64,000 nucleotides of DNA from Colletotrichum lupini (Eukaryota; Ascomycota; Sordariomycetes; Glomerellales; Glomerellaceae), in contig NC_064681.1 of assembly GCF_023278565.1 (NCBI RefSeq), forward strand, positions 372,001-436,000, written 5' to 3'. The position numbers and the translations under genes were made by a program. The notes below the pieces were generated by a model that saw only the letters and a list, made by a program, of their open reading frames with translations, did no database searches and was not told where the DNA came from. The stretch's first letter is position 1. Each line of letters opens with the position of its first letter. This document shows positions 22,061-34,604 of this stretch, one piece after another.

Positions 22061-23951
22061 TAAGTCGACCCACCCCCTTTTGGCCACCCCCCCCTTTTGG
22101 CCACCCCATTTCTCCATCCCAGCCACCGCATTAAAACCCTACCCACGATTTTCAAACTACTATAATAATTACAAAAATCGTCCAAATATAATTCTTTTTT
22201 ATATACTTATTTATCGATATATAATAGTCTCGTATACCGAAAATAAAGTTATTCGGGCTCTTAAAGCTATTAGAAGAGGTCTCTTAGTTAATCGGGCCTT
22301 AATTAAGTTCGGAGTTTTAAGGTTAACTTTTTATAATTATAAAAGAGGCTACTAAACGAGGGTAATAGTATTTATAGACCTCTAGAGGCTTCCTCTATAA
22401 TAAGAAAACTAGCTAGCTTAGTAAGTTCGTATTTAGTATAATCTAAGTATTATACTAACTTATAAATAGCTTATAAAATTCGCTAAGCGAGTTCTAAGAT
22501 CCTAGGGGGATATAAATCCTCTTAAAAAGAGATAAATAGACGCTTTCTTAAGGAGGAACTTATTAATTAAGGTCTAGAGAAGTCGTACTATCGATTCGAG
22601 GCGTTTAAATAGGGCTACTATTAATATAATTAAGTTATAGTTTAAATTACTTAATATACTAGAGATTAGCGATATTAAATAGGCTAATAAGTATAATATA
22701 GATAAGACTAGTATCCTAGAGAGTAAGGGATTTAATAGCCTGGTTTTAAGTAAGGTAGGGACTATAATAGTACGAAAAAAAGAGCCTAGTTTGCGTACTT
22801 AGGTATTTATAATCGAGTATATCTCTATTAATAATCGAGCTATTAAACTACTAGTTATATATAAGGGAAAGTCGGTATAGTAGTAGTAGTTTCTACTTAA
22901 ACTTAACCCTTATACTAGTTAGGAGTTTATAGTAATAGATAATAGCTAGACGACCGATAAGACTGCCCTTAAGTAGTTAAAAACAGTATTCTTACTATAG
23001 ACTAAGACCCCCCCCCTTAGGGGGCTTAGTATACTTAATAAGCCTCGACTATTAGTTTTAAATAGCTATAGGAGTTATACGACGATAGAATTTATATAAG
23101 AATGCTATAGAAACAACGTTTACTTACTATTCTTACTACTATATACTTCTTATATCCTCTAACCGTTAGATATAGCTATCTTTAGACCTATTAAGTCTAA
23201 GTATAAAAAGGAGCTTAGTAAAGAGGATATAATAAACAATTTTACTATTGTTAGAAAGCGGTACTTCTTAAGCTATTACTAAAAAGCTCGTTTAGCTAGT
23301 CTAACGTCGTTAAATATACGAAGTAAGTAGAAAGTAACTAGACTATATCCCCCTAATATAGCTAGACTACTTACTAATTTAATAGTCCTACTTAACCTAG
23401 TTATATTAACTAAAAAGACCGTAGATACTAGGTAAGTAACTAGTAATACTAGAAAAGCTATTAACTAGGTATTAGTAGCGTCTATTATTAACTAGTTAAT
23501 ACTTAGGAAGGCTAGCGAGCTCTATAATTAATTAAAGTTATTTATAAAGCTTAGTCTAGACTATAATACTTAACGACTACTATTTAAAAAAGTAAAAAAG
23601 GTATTTAGCGAGTAGGCCTACTATCTAATAGTATCTTAGTACTATATTCAAGTTCTAAAAGCTAAAGTTAACTAATTAAGGCTGCGGAAAAAGAAGAGTA
23701 TATTAATAGACCTAAATACTAGGTTCGTAAATATCTAGGATATATAAAGAGCTTAGGAGGACTTTAGTAACCGTCTAGTTAGTCCTAGTCGACTCGTAGG
23801 GGTCGAATTACCTAGGGAGAATAATAACTATATTATTGTAGCAGTAGAAGATAGTTAATTAATTGAGTATAGTTAGTGGCGATGTTTTGATACTATGTTT
23901 TAATGGGGTGGCTAAAAGGGGGGGGTGGCCAAAAGGGGGTAGGTCGACTTA
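22061..23951 (+). mobile_element. pogo/Fot1-type DNA transposon with decayed transposase (TIR copy 2)
   Basis: 1.89 kb bounded by TA (22061-22062 and 23950-23951). Inverted repeats of about 50 bp start AGTCGACC and contain two copies of a CCCCCTTTTGGCCAC word. The interior encodes, on the plus strand, a stop-ridden transposase: a helix-turn-helix at about 22238-22355 and a DDE-domain remnant around 23040-23215, with words such as PRLLVL and LDIAIF that match the pogo/Fot1 pattern. The terminal plan equals that of the two smaller elements, so this copy may descend from the autonomous partner. RIP-type transitions have destroyed the frame. Confidence 0.82.
22200..23700 (+). pseudogene. Degenerate DDE transposase (pogo/Fot1 type)
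   Basis: The N-terminal DNA-binding segment is intact for about 38 codons before the first stop at 22354. The catalytic part is recognisable near 23040-23215 from a LLVL...SYTTIEF stretch followed by LYTSYILQPLD. The expected first catalytic Asp position reads Asn, as a C-to-T change on the opposite strand would give. No frame over 60 codons survives beyond the HTH. Limits are approximate. Confidence 0.6.
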
Positions 23952-24019
23952 AGTACTCTGAGATGCAGGGCTCAGTCTTTGAGAGGTGGATTCAGACATG
24001 AATAGATCTCCAGTGCCTG

Positions 24020-24594
24020 ATGATCAAGAAAACAGCACGTTTTCACTCACTTGAGGACGTGATATCCCAACGTCAAGACAAAAAGACAATCGACACAGTC
24101 AAAATCGGTCTCAAGTTCCGGCGAAGTTGGGTCGGATCGCCCGAGTACACGGAGTGGAAAGAAGAGGCCGGAACTCCCGTAGAGTACAGGACTGAAGATG
24201 TTAGTATTCTTGCATTTCATGAGCCACAACTATGACCAGGGTCTGAGGTAAAATTGTTGACGTCTGGAGCAACGTAGTTCAAGGTATGGGACGACACCAA
24301 TGCGCAGGTCGTGATGCTATTCCATCACTTCAACCGAGCCAAGAAAGTAGGCTGAGAACTCTGTTTTTGAAAGTTCAACGGCCAGCGAAAGTTCAACTAA
24401 TCATTCAACTCCAGCCCTCGGGAGCCAGATTCTCCATAGATCTGGCGCAAAAAAGCGGCGATTCGAACGAATATTTCATCTACGAGGAGCACGTGCTTCC
24501 GGTTCTCGCCAAGGCCACGATGCATGCCCTCTTGGCTTGGAACTATTGGACGCACGATCTGCAGGAAGCATCACTGATTCGGAGAGACGAATAA
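24020..24594 (+). CDS. Possible small or fragmentary gene, unrecognised
   Basis: Two plus-strand frames, 24020-24235 (71 aa) and 24286-24594 (102 aa), have gene-like composition (for example RRSWVGSPEYTEWKEEAG). Between them, a third frame at 24279-24347 also reads plausibly (VWDDTNAQVVMLFHHFN). This looks like one interrupted or multi-exon gene whose junctions I cannot resolve; the only candidate intron near 24348 is 27 bp, too short. It starts 69 bp downstream of the pogo-type element and may be a remnant. No domain recognised. Confidence 0.3.
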
Positions 24595-25089
24595 GAACCT
24601 TCATGATGTCGCCGAGGGAGGTCGTTGGACGCAGACATTTGCTATTGACAATGTAAAGGGTAGCAATCACAATCCTTCTTCTCTATCACCTTCTTCTCTT
24701 ATCTCGCTCACAAGGTAAGGTATTCGTCATTGGAAACTCTATTCTGTGAAAGGCGTTACACACTTCTTCATCTCTTTGTTCTAATATTAAGAAAAAAAGA
24801 AAAGAAAAGGTGTAATAAAAATATGCTTACCTCCTCGGTCGTAAAAGAGTTTGTCAGGCACTGCAGAGGTTTCGGCCCTTGTGCACCAAGTGTAGGTGAG
24901 TGTAGAGTCACCGCCACCCTCATTTCGCACTTTCCTACCTTTTTTCATCAAATCGAGACCTAATACACACTATTTAACTCACTATACTGCAGAATTAGAA
25001 AATCCTGGATCCTCCTTTTTCTGAACCCGTCTCTAACTTTCTAAGCTGAAACGGATTGCATCTCCTTCTTCACTTTACGCCTGCATTGA

Positions 25090-25386
25090 GCATTGAAATG
25101 CGACTTTTCGAGGCGCCAGAGAGAGATCTTTGATCAGGATATCTGGATTCATGTCGGAGCCGAGATTTTTTCTTTCCGAATGGTTCGTCCTGTGAAGGTA
25201 AGTGGCAGTCTCTTAGTTGAGGGCTTTGAATGGCCCTTATCTCGAGAATCCAAAGTCTATCTCGTTTGACTTTTGCCAAGAGACACATCAGATGCATTTT
25301 CCCCAACAAACGAGGGCCACATAACAACCTCTGGAGAAATGCGTCTTGAAACACCCCAAGTAAACCCTCAAAGGCATGAATACTGA
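25090..25386 (+). pseudogene. Coding-like stretch with an in-frame stop, unrecognised
   Basis: A plus-strand frame reads 59 residues (including FDQDIWIHVGAEIFSF and SGSLLVEGFEWPLSRESK), hits TGA at 25267-25269 and continues in the same frame for 38 more codons to 25386. The composition is protein-like on both sides of the stop. No start codon or introns are evident. It lies 150 bp from the Copia insertion. I do not recognise the family; an overlapping minus-strand frame (25453-25070) is the alternative. Confidence 0.25.
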
Positions 25387-25537
25387 TCTTGCTTACTTTA
25401 CAAAAGTTCAAGTGAGGGACTTCCATGACTGGACTTATAATTAGTTCCTGCATTGCCCGAGATCGACGAGAAAGGATCCCCGTTAGATCTTCGCCGCAGC
25501 CTCTAGGTGATCATCGTTGCCTTCAGTTTAGTCTCTT

Positions 25538-25742
25538 TATTAGTATCCCTATTATAGGGTAGTTAGTTCGAACCGTAGTTAATAAAGAGATTAATTAAAC
25601 TATATAAATATCTGCGTAGTAAGTATAAAAAGGAGGTTCTAATTATAAGTTAAGCTAGCTATAATAATCGTAAATAGGGCCCCTAATTAGCCCTTATATA
25701 GTTAGCTATATACCGTAATTAAATTAGATTTCTAATCCGATA
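25538..25742 (-). repeat. Copia copy B, 3' LTR
   Basis: 205 bp, beginning TATTAGTATCCC on the plus strand and strongly AT-shifted throughout. Confidence 0.88.
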
Positions 25743-28700
25743 TTAACTTTTTCTTTTTTTTATTAATTTAATTACTATAGTTAGAAATATAATTTAACCT
25801 CGGGCCCGTTTATTAAGTCGTTTCTTTTTCCCCCTTTTTTTTACTCTTTTTATATAACCTATCCCTTTATTTATATAATAACTTTTTTATTATTTATAAA
25901 TTACTCTAATCCCTTATTTAATACTACTTTTATAAAAGTATTTACGAGGTTATTTTTATTATTAATTTAATAAATCTCGAGTATTTTACGCCTTTTATAC
26001 GATTACCTAAGGGCTATAATATTAATTATAAGCCTCTTTTCCTTCGTTATTCTTAATTTAACGAGGTATTTATATAGCGAGTAAGAATCGATATAAATAA
26101 CTATTAAAATAAATAAAAAGCTAATTTAATTAATAATCTTTCTTAGTATTATTAAAATTATATAAGAGAGGTTAATACCGTTAATTATACTATAAACCTT
26201 TAATATTAGTATACTTCTCGTTACTTACTTATTTTTAATTAACGAGTAATAGATTATATTATTATATATAATAAATTCGCTCTCGCTTATACTCTTATTA
26301 ACTAGGATAATAATATACCCTAATTACGAAATAAGATCGTTATTATTTATAAATAACTTATTAATAAAGACGTAGAGCTTACTAATCGCAAGGTTAATTA
26401 GGTAATAAACGAGACCTTAATCGAGATTCGTTTATTACTATTTAAGCCGCTTATTAAGTACCTTGACGTCTCGTTTAGTTGGATTTATAACTTATATTAT
26501 TTTAATGTAATTAAAAATTATTTTGGGCTAATAAATACTTATAATATATACCCCTCGTATAAACCTAGCTTTATATTACTTTTTAATATTAGTTACGTTC
26601 GGATCGACGAGGTTAATCTTTTTACTTTACCCCTTTTATTAAAAAACGACGGTTTTTTTTTTAATTATAAGAATCTTATTATTAAATATTAAGGAGGTAT
26701 TTATTATAAAGACCTCTTTTAGCTTTATTATAAAGCCCGCTTTTTAAAGCTCCTTATCCTCTTTTTTTATAAAATTAATATTAGATAGGCCTAATATATT
26801 ATTAGTTTATATTTTAATAATCCTAAATTAATTACTTTCGTACTCTATAATTAATAAGTACGGGTTATACATAGAGGTAATTATTAATAATTAATTAATA
26901 TAAAAATCGTAATAAGTAGCTTATTAATAAGTACCCGATTTTACGAGCCTATATAGTAGCTTAAGTACTTTAATAATTATATTTTCTAAGTACTTATTAA
27001 CTATTTCCTTTAGTAAATAAGCTAGGATTTTCTTTATAAGCCCTATAGCCGATTAAGTATAGGCCTAGGTAATATTACGGTTCTAAATCTCGTATCCCTT
27101 CTTCTATAATAATACTATTAATACTATTATTAATTATTAATTATAACGCTATATAATAAGTAATTATATAAGTAGCGTTACTTTTTTAACGTCGCTATAC
27201 CCCTAAATTACGTATTTAAACTTTTTATATAACTAGGGTATTCCTTTTTTTTTAATCTTACGAACTATTCGTAATTTAAATATATAAAGGTTTATATATT
27301 TTTTTAAGTTATATAAAATAAATTAATAGACCCCTCGATTATAAAGAGTATTTATTTTAATAAGATTTAATCCTTTATATAGCTTTTTAATAGTTATAAT
27401 TACGCCTTTTTTATATAATTTAATTACTAGCTCGAAATCGGCTTTCTCTTTTATTATATAAAAAGTATTAATTACTTCGTTATTAATAATAAATTACTAC
27501 GTTAGGGCTTACTGTTATAGTCTTTTATAACGTCTTATTAATAGTATTAGTACCCTTTTAGTAATTTCCTCTTCCTCGTTATTTATTAGTATTATTACGA
27601 CGATTTTATTAAAAATAATTTCTTATATTTTTATTACGGGTTATATAGTTTCCCCTAGCTCTTCTTCTTTTTATAAATTAGAAATTACCTCGTTAAGATC
27701 TATATAATACGGTTTAACTACTATAATTAATATTTTAAATAATTAATTATAATTTCTCATAACTATATAAGAGCGCTCGTTAATAGAAATTAACTTATAT
27801 AGCCTAGCCTATTATTAAGTAATTTCGCGCTATACTTATATATCTAAATTTAGTAATATATTTAATTATCCCTTATATTAAGCTTATTATATATAGTAAT
27901 TACTTGATTAACTTACTTTTTTATACTTATTTCGTATAGTACTTATATTACTTTTTTAATTACTTAGGCTCGTTAATTTATACTTAATAACGGTAATAAG
28001 GCTAAGGTCGTTTTTAAATATACTCTAAATATTAATAGCGTTAATATAAGTCCGTTAGGCCCTATAGTATTATTAAAGTATTTAAGTACTATTTAGAGGT
28101 ATTCGTCGTTAATAAAATCCGGATTTTCCTTTTTAATAATTCTAAACGCCCTTTTTAACTATTAATATACTTTCTTTACCTTTTTAATACTATAGTACGC
28201 TTTAATAAGTACGACTTTTAGCTATATACTATAGGCCGTCGTATTATCCCTAAATTTTATTAACTTAAAGCTAGTATTAGCGTCGGTTTTAATACTATTT
28301 AGCGGTCCTTAATATATATTAATCTAGCTTTTTCATAGGGCTACTTATACTATTTTTATTTATAAATCCTAGAGGAATTGCCCTATTTAAAAAGATATAG
28401 CTACGTTAATTATATATAATACTAACTAACTATTTAAATAGAAAATATTAATAACGATTTCCTAATTAAAGTTAAGCTTATTACGTAATTTAAACTTAAA
28501 TTTGCGTAGGCTCTGCGCATTTATTTAGTATTAGTAATATACTTTTATTAACTACTCTAGTACCCTTATTTTAATATTATTATTATTTAATTACTTTAAG
28601 AAGTTATATAGCCTCGTAACTAACGGGTACCTAAATCTCTAATATAGTTTTCTAAGCTTACTTTCCGTTAAGTAATTAATTAACTTCGTATTATTAATAA

Positions 28701-31700
28701 GTTTTATAAACGTATACCCCTATTATTATTTAACTATTTCGAAGTATTTATTACTAAAAATTCTATTCCTTATATTATTAAATATAATACTTAGTTAATT
28801 TATATCTTTTAAATATAAGAAAAATAGGGTATTAATAGGTAAAATATAAAAAGTTATCGTTCTAAAATACGTCTTTATTTTTACTATACCTAGGGCGACG
28901 ATTTCTTTATTTAAGCTAAAATTAATCCTTATAATACTTATTATTAACGTATTAAGCGTTATTAATACGATCTTTTATAATACTTAGAATTACCCTTTTC
29001 TTCTAGTTAACTATTATAATACCCTAGTATTTAAAATAATCTTATAAAGATTATCTAAGCCGTACTTTTTATTTATATAAAATACTTATATAAGCTTAGT
29101 ATTTGAGGGATCTAAGTAATATAAAAAGGGCCCCTCTAGCTACCCCTAGATTTATTTAGTACTATATTCTTTTTTTTTAAATATTAAAAAAAATAGTATC
29201 TTCTTTTTAATTATTAAAAAAATAGGCTTTGGCCTTATTAAATTCGCCCTTTTAGCTACTTTTATATCCGTTATTTAAAGGACCTTCCCTTACTATCCGT
29301 AAATAAAAGCCTATTTATTAAGAGCTTTTATTACCCTCTATTCGTTTAGTTTTATATATTTTTTAAAAACTAACGAAGTAAAAAAAGAGTAATTAATATC
29401 ATTAATTCTATTATAATTTAATTTGTTAATATAAGGGGTAAGATCTTCCTTATTTTCTAAATCTTTTATAAAAGGTATATACTTTAGGCCGTTACTTTAA
29501 CTACTATTACTAAGTTCCGTACCCCTAGATCTACTCTTATATATAATAAAGAATTAGTTAAACCAATAAGGGCTAGTTTTACTATTTACTATCCTCGACT
29601 TTTTATACTATTTATATAATTTAGCCCGCTCTTTTTTAAAATAATTACTTAACTAATATCTATCCTTTTTATAAATATAATATTACTTTTTTTATTACCT
29701 TATTTATAAGTTAAATCTCTACTTATTTAATAAATCTAAGCCTCTTTATTAATAATTACTATATTTAGCTTCTTTTCTTTTTTTATTATACGTTTAATCG
29801 ACTTAATATTATTAATAAGGGCCGTTATATATTTAAAAGTAAGTTTAATATAGTATTCTCGCTTCAATATTAAAGTTAGATCTTAGCTTTAAGTAGAGCG
29901 TCTTATAGTTTTTAAATACTTAGTATAAGGTTATTTTTACCTCTAATATATACTAAATTATAATATAAAAATATCTAACTTTCTATTTATTTATCCCCTT
30001 ATTTAATTAAGTTTTTACTAGCTTATTAATTCGATTAATAAGCTCTTTAAAAATCTTTATTTACGATTTACCCTTTATTATCTTAATTATAAATATAAAA
30101 GAAATCGCTCGTAACTTAAATAAGAGCTCTAGGTTCTTATTATAGGTCTTAAAGCGGCTTTAGATTATATTAATTATACTAAAAAAGTCGTTTTAATTAA
30201 AATTACGTACCGCTTCGTAATAATAATTAGAGGCTTTACTTATAAATATAATATTAATTACTAAATAGTATTAGTATTCCCTAATTCCGACTTTTTTATA
30301 ATAATTATAAAATATCGTTAGGGTTTTTTATAAGACCTTATACTTCCCCCTAAAGTATAATTTCTTTTTTAAGAAGATCTTTTTAAAATTTATAAATTAC
30401 TTCGTATTTATTACTAGATTTTTAATATTTATATACGATCCCTACGTCGCTACGTATTATTAATAACTTCGGGTCGTTTACCTCCTTTTTTATTAACTAA
30501 TTAGCGCTAAATTTCGTATTAATAATAGTAATAAGTCGTAGATCGAAATAGGTAGAATTATTAATTATTATATTTCTAATACTATATTTTACCCTAATAT
30601 ATCTTTTTATAACAGTAGATTTCTATTAATAATTATAGGGAGGAAATCTAAGTCGTTTAACTTTTTTTTAAACTCGTTAAAGCGATTATACGCTTTATTA
30701 ACTTATACTTAGTTTTATAATACGAATTCCTTTTTTATAATTATTATTATTAATATTTCGTATAGCTCTTATAATTATAATTACGCTAATAATACCCCTC
30801 GCTTATAAAAGAATTTATTAACTATTTTTATAATTCCTAAACTTACGCTTACGAACTATTTATTTAATTAATAATTAAGGTTATTTACGATTTTATAAAA
30901 TAGGGGTTACCCCTATAGCCCCTTTTTTTTATAAACCTTAATTAAATAGATTAATACTACGTTAATTTACTTACTATTAGGCTAATTTATAATTCTATAT
31001 ATTTACGTTCCTTAATAATCTAGGTTAATATTTACTTATTTATAAGGGATTAGGATTCTATTTAAAATCGGGTTTCGTCCTCTTCTTTTTTACCCTAACT
31101 TATTAAAAGTCGTACTCTAGCTTATATTTATATTAGTAATTACTAGCGTATTTAATTTTAATAAGAATATATTTAATCCGCGCGCTAATTATAATAAATC
31201 CGTACTTTTACTACTTAACGAATTTATTAGGGTTTAGGAAATTCCCACTTCCTCTCGCTATTTTATTATTATTCTCGTTTTTACTATTTTTAATAATTAC
31301 TATTACTTTTCTAAATTGCTAGCTATTATACTTATTAAAATCCTCCTTTTTATTTAGTATAAAAGGGTAGGTTTTAGTAATTCCTTTTTATAATAATAGC
31401 GGTAAACGTTTATATTACTATAAAAAGATATAATAATTAGTCTCGGGATCTTTATTAATTACTAATTTCCGCTATCCCGTATACTTCTAGCCTCCTAAGC
31501 CTCGTGCTCTTTATAATCTCTAAATAGCTTCCTTTTTTAACCTACCTCCTCTAGGGCAGTATTTTATAAAAATAGTTAAAAGTAAACGCCGGGTAGCTCG
31601 TAAAAGAGCAAAAATACCTACTTATTACTCATACGCAATAGGGTTAAATACCTTAAAGATCTTATTTTTTACGGCCTCTCGGTACCCTATTTTATATCTT

Positions 31701-32092
31701 TTAAGTAGTCTTTTTCGTAGCTTAATTATAGTTAGGTAATTATTACTTAGGTATTTCTTTTTACTAATTTAACTAGTTAATTTCTAATCGCGGGCCGGCT
31801 ATAGAAAAGTCGTTTAGGAAAAAAGCTACTCGGGGTAATAATAAAAAGCTAGTTACTTAAGTAATTCTATTAATTAATATAATTTAATATAATAAATATT
31901 AACCTCTCGTAAATAATAAAGGGCTATAATTACTTAATTCCGTACGGTGTTTAAGAATTACCTCCTTTTTCGTTTATTTTTATAAAATTAATTAGTACAA
32001 ATCTCCTATCCCGTACGGTATTAAGAGGTTATCTCTTCTATATAGTAAAATACCTTACTAATTTATAATAATAAAATTTAATTACTAATTAG

Positions 32093-32297
32093 TATTAGTA
32101 TCCTTATTATAAAATAGTTAGTTTAAACTATAGTTAACGAAAAGATTAATTAAACTATATAAATATTTACGTAGTAAGTATAAAAAGGAGGTTCTAACTA
32201 TAGGTTAGGCTAGCTACGATAATCGTAAATAGGGCCCCCAATTAGCCCCTGCGCAGTCGGCTGTATGCCGCGGTCGAATTAGACTTCCAATCCGACA
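32093..32297 (-). repeat. Copia copy B, 5' LTR
   Basis: 205 bp, ending CCAATCCGACA on the plus strand, so the original LTR start TGTCGG is preserved here. The outer part (about 32230-32297) is nearly free of RIP changes. Confidence 0.9.
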
Positions 32298-33008
32298 CTC
32301 TTTAAGTCTGGGTGACCCACAATGTCGGACCATCGGGAGTCAAAGCGACCGACCTCCGATACCTCACGTGACTCGCCTCACCCATAGACCCCAGCTGCAA
32401 CTCCCGCCCGCCGACTACAAGCCAATTCCAACCACGCCAGCCAACGCATTCACCGTCCCAAGTGGCCCAAGAAGGACAGCCAAGTCCAGGCAGAATACAC
32501 TTTACCGTTCAAAGTAACGCCATCGCCAGCTAGAAGAACGAACCCCATTGCCCCGCCTGTGACCGGCCTCAATCTGGCCCCGGTTCCCGTATCTGTTCTT
32601 GACATGCGTTGTGTGGACAACCCTGCACCTCAATCAAATTGCGTGTTTCCCCGTCTTACCTCTCGCCCGCGGACATCTCTCTCGACAATCTGGCAATGAA
32701 CGTGACGTACGCGGTTACGATGAAGCACGGAGCTTGTGAAGGCGAGGTGCCGACGTGTTCGTTCAGCTGATGTTGGGCATGGAAACTCTGGTCCTCTTTG
32801 AAACATATCGAGTCCCCTAGATGTTCCGCAGTATGACCCAAACGAACTTACGCGGGAAAAAGATGTTATTTAAAGTAGCGACCCGCCTTGCCTCGTCGCG
32901 GTTGGCGTCTGCTGCCATCGCCCACTCAGAAGCACTAACACACCAATGCATTCACCATCAGAGAAAAGACCATTGACATCGTCAACCAAGAGATCATCAC
33001 TACCGAAA
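32298..33008 (+). promoter_or_regulatory. Upstream region of the FAD monooxygenase gene
   Basis: About 700 bp between the Copia target site and the start codon. A TTATTTAAA box at 32867-32875 is the best TATA candidate, about 135 bp before the preferred ATG. The rest is CCA/CCG-rich and non-coding. Confidence 0.45.
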
Positions 33009-34604
33009 ATGAGCGAAACAGACGTTCTCATCATCGGCGCCGGCCCCACGGGCCTTACTCTTGCACTCGAGCTCTCGGTGCAGAGCATCCCCTTCCGCAT
33101 CATCGACAAGGCCCCCGTCCCGTCAGACAAGTCCCGCGCCCTGGCCGTGCAGCCGCGCTCACAGGAGCTCCTCCACCGCCACCCCCACATCGCAGAGTCC
33201 ATGCTCGCCGAGGGCACCCCGGGACCCGGCGTCAACATCTACTGCAACAAGCGCCATCTCGTCACCGGCACCTTTGACGACCTCGGCTTCGACGATACCC
33301 GCTTCGGACTCCCGCTGTGGATCTCCCAGGTCGACACCGAGGCTGCCATGCTGCGGCAGCTGCAGGTTTATGGCGGTACTGTGGAGCGGGGTGTGTCGGC
33401 GGACGATATCAAGCAAGACGGCGTCCGCGCGAGCACCACTTTGACAAAAGGCACCTCGAAGGAGGTCGTACGGGCAAAGTACATTGTCGGCTGCGACGGC
33501 GCACATAGCGTCGTCCGGCACAGCGCCGACGTGACGTTTGAGGGTGCGCAATATCCTCAGCAATTCATGCTCTGCGACGCAAAAGTGAAAGGCGACTACG
33601 ACACAGAGCGTGTCTCCCTCTATCTCAGCAGTAGGGTAATGGTCGTCTTTCCTCTCAAGAACGGCGTGGTCCGCTTCGTGGGTGAAAGGTCATCGAGGAG
33701 CAAGCGCGAGGGCGACCCGGACAAGGAGGAGATTGAAGAATTTGTGGAGGAGATGATGGGGAAGAAGTTGGAGATTGAAGAGACGCTGTGGCTGACGAGC
33801 TTCCGGTGGAACTGCCGTGGTGTCAATAACTACCGCGACGGACGACTATTCATGGCCGGCGACGCGGCGCATATACATTCCCCTGCGGGCGGCCAGGGTA
33901 TGAACACTGGCATTCAGGACGCCATCAACTTAGGCTGGAAGCTCGCGGCCGTAATCCGCGGCGAGAAGGAGGAGGCATTCCTGGACACATACAACGAAGA
34001 GCGACACCCGGTCGGACAGCACCTCCTCACGGGCACAGATCGCATGTTCACCATGGTGTCATCGCAAAACACAATCTTCACAACAGTGCGGAACTGCTTG
34101 ATGCCATGGATCGTGCCCCGCATCTGGAGCAACAAGGCGCGACGGCTGTCGCTGTACACGTTCATCTCGCAAATGGCCATCAAGTACCGCAACAGCTCCA
34201 TCGTCGGCTCGGCAGTCGGCTTTGATGGGCCTGTCAGGGGCGGCTGGCGGGCGCCGGACGGTCAAGTCACAGACGAGAGGGGCGAGAAGGGCAAGTGGTT
34301 GCTCGGGATGACGAGCGCGCGGGACCACACGATTTTCCTGTTTGCAGGCGGTGCGGGGGACGACGAGGAGAACTTGGACAAGGCGGAGGAGAAGATTGTC
34401 ACGGACGGAAGGTTCAAGGAGTACGGTGTTATCAAGATCTACGCCGGGGAGACGGTTGGAAAAGGGGGCTACAAGGACGTGGACGGAGTGCTGCACAAGC
34501 GGTACGGGTTCGAAAAGGGGGCCGGGATGGTGGTCGTGAGGCCGGATGGGTATGTTAGGTTTATCGGCCCGGCGGAGTGCGTGGGGGAGTTCTTGTCAAT
34601 GTGA
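33009..34604 (+). CDS. FAD-dependent monooxygenase (PheA/TfdB-type aromatic hydroxylase)
   Basis: Intronless 531-aa flavoprotein. It has the dinucleotide-binding GAGPTG at residues 10-15, the DG motif CDGAHSVVR at 162-170 (contacts FAD and NAD(P)H), and the GD motif GDAAHIHSPAGGQGMNTG from 284 on, all in the order of class A flavin hydroxylases. The length and the C-terminal extension after about residue 390 fit the phenol/2,4-dichlorophenol hydroxylase-like family with a thioredoxin-like third domain. Known family chemistry: NAD(P)H- and O2-dependent hydroxylation of phenolic or polyketide substrates in the cytosol. The substrate cannot be read from sequence. An in-frame ATG at 32946 would add 21 residues, but the second Met lies just before the flavin-binding strand and is the usual start. 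No signal peptide. Confidence 0.92.
   Translation: MSETDVLIIGAGPTGLTLALELSVQSIPFRIIDKAPVPSDKSRALAVQPRSQELLHRHPHIAESMLAEGTPGPGVNIYCNKRHLVTGTFDDLGFDDTRFGLPLWISQVDTEAAMLRQLQVYGGTVERGVSADDIKQDGVRASTTLTKGTSKEVVRAKYIVGCDGAHSVVRHSADVTFEGAQYPQQFMLCDAKVKGDYDTERVSLYLSSRVMVVFPLKNGVVRFVGERSSRSKREGDPDKEEIEEFVEEMMGKKLEIEETLWLTSFRWNCRGVNNYRDGRLFMAGDAAHIHSPAGGQGMNTGIQDAINLGWKLAAVIRGEKEEAFLDTYNEERHPVGQHLLTGTDRMFTMVSSQNTIFTTVRNCLMPWIVPRIWSNKARRLSLYTFISQMAIKYRNSSIVGSAVGFDGPVRGGWRAPDGQVTDERGEKGKWLLGMTSARDHTIFLFAGGAGDDEENLDKAEEKIVTDGRFKEYGVIKIYAGETVGKGGYKDVDGVLHKRYGFEKGAGMVVVRPDGYVRFIGPAECVGEFLSM

Larger units (their letters stand above)
25538..32297 (-). mobile_element. Complete Copia retrotransposon, RIP-inactivated (copy B)
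   Basis: A 6760-bp element with 205-bp LTRs and a 5-bp target duplication CTCTT (25533-25537 and 32298-32302). The minus strand carries a decayed gag-pol; the RNase H remnant lies near 26330-26480 and reverse transcriptase near 26950-27400, so the order is integrase, reverse transcriptase, RNase H as in Copia. All frames are broken. It sits about 710 bp upstream of the monooxygenase start codon. The right LTR keeps un-mutated GC sequence in its outer 60 bp while the left LTR is fully mutated. Confidence 0.88.
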
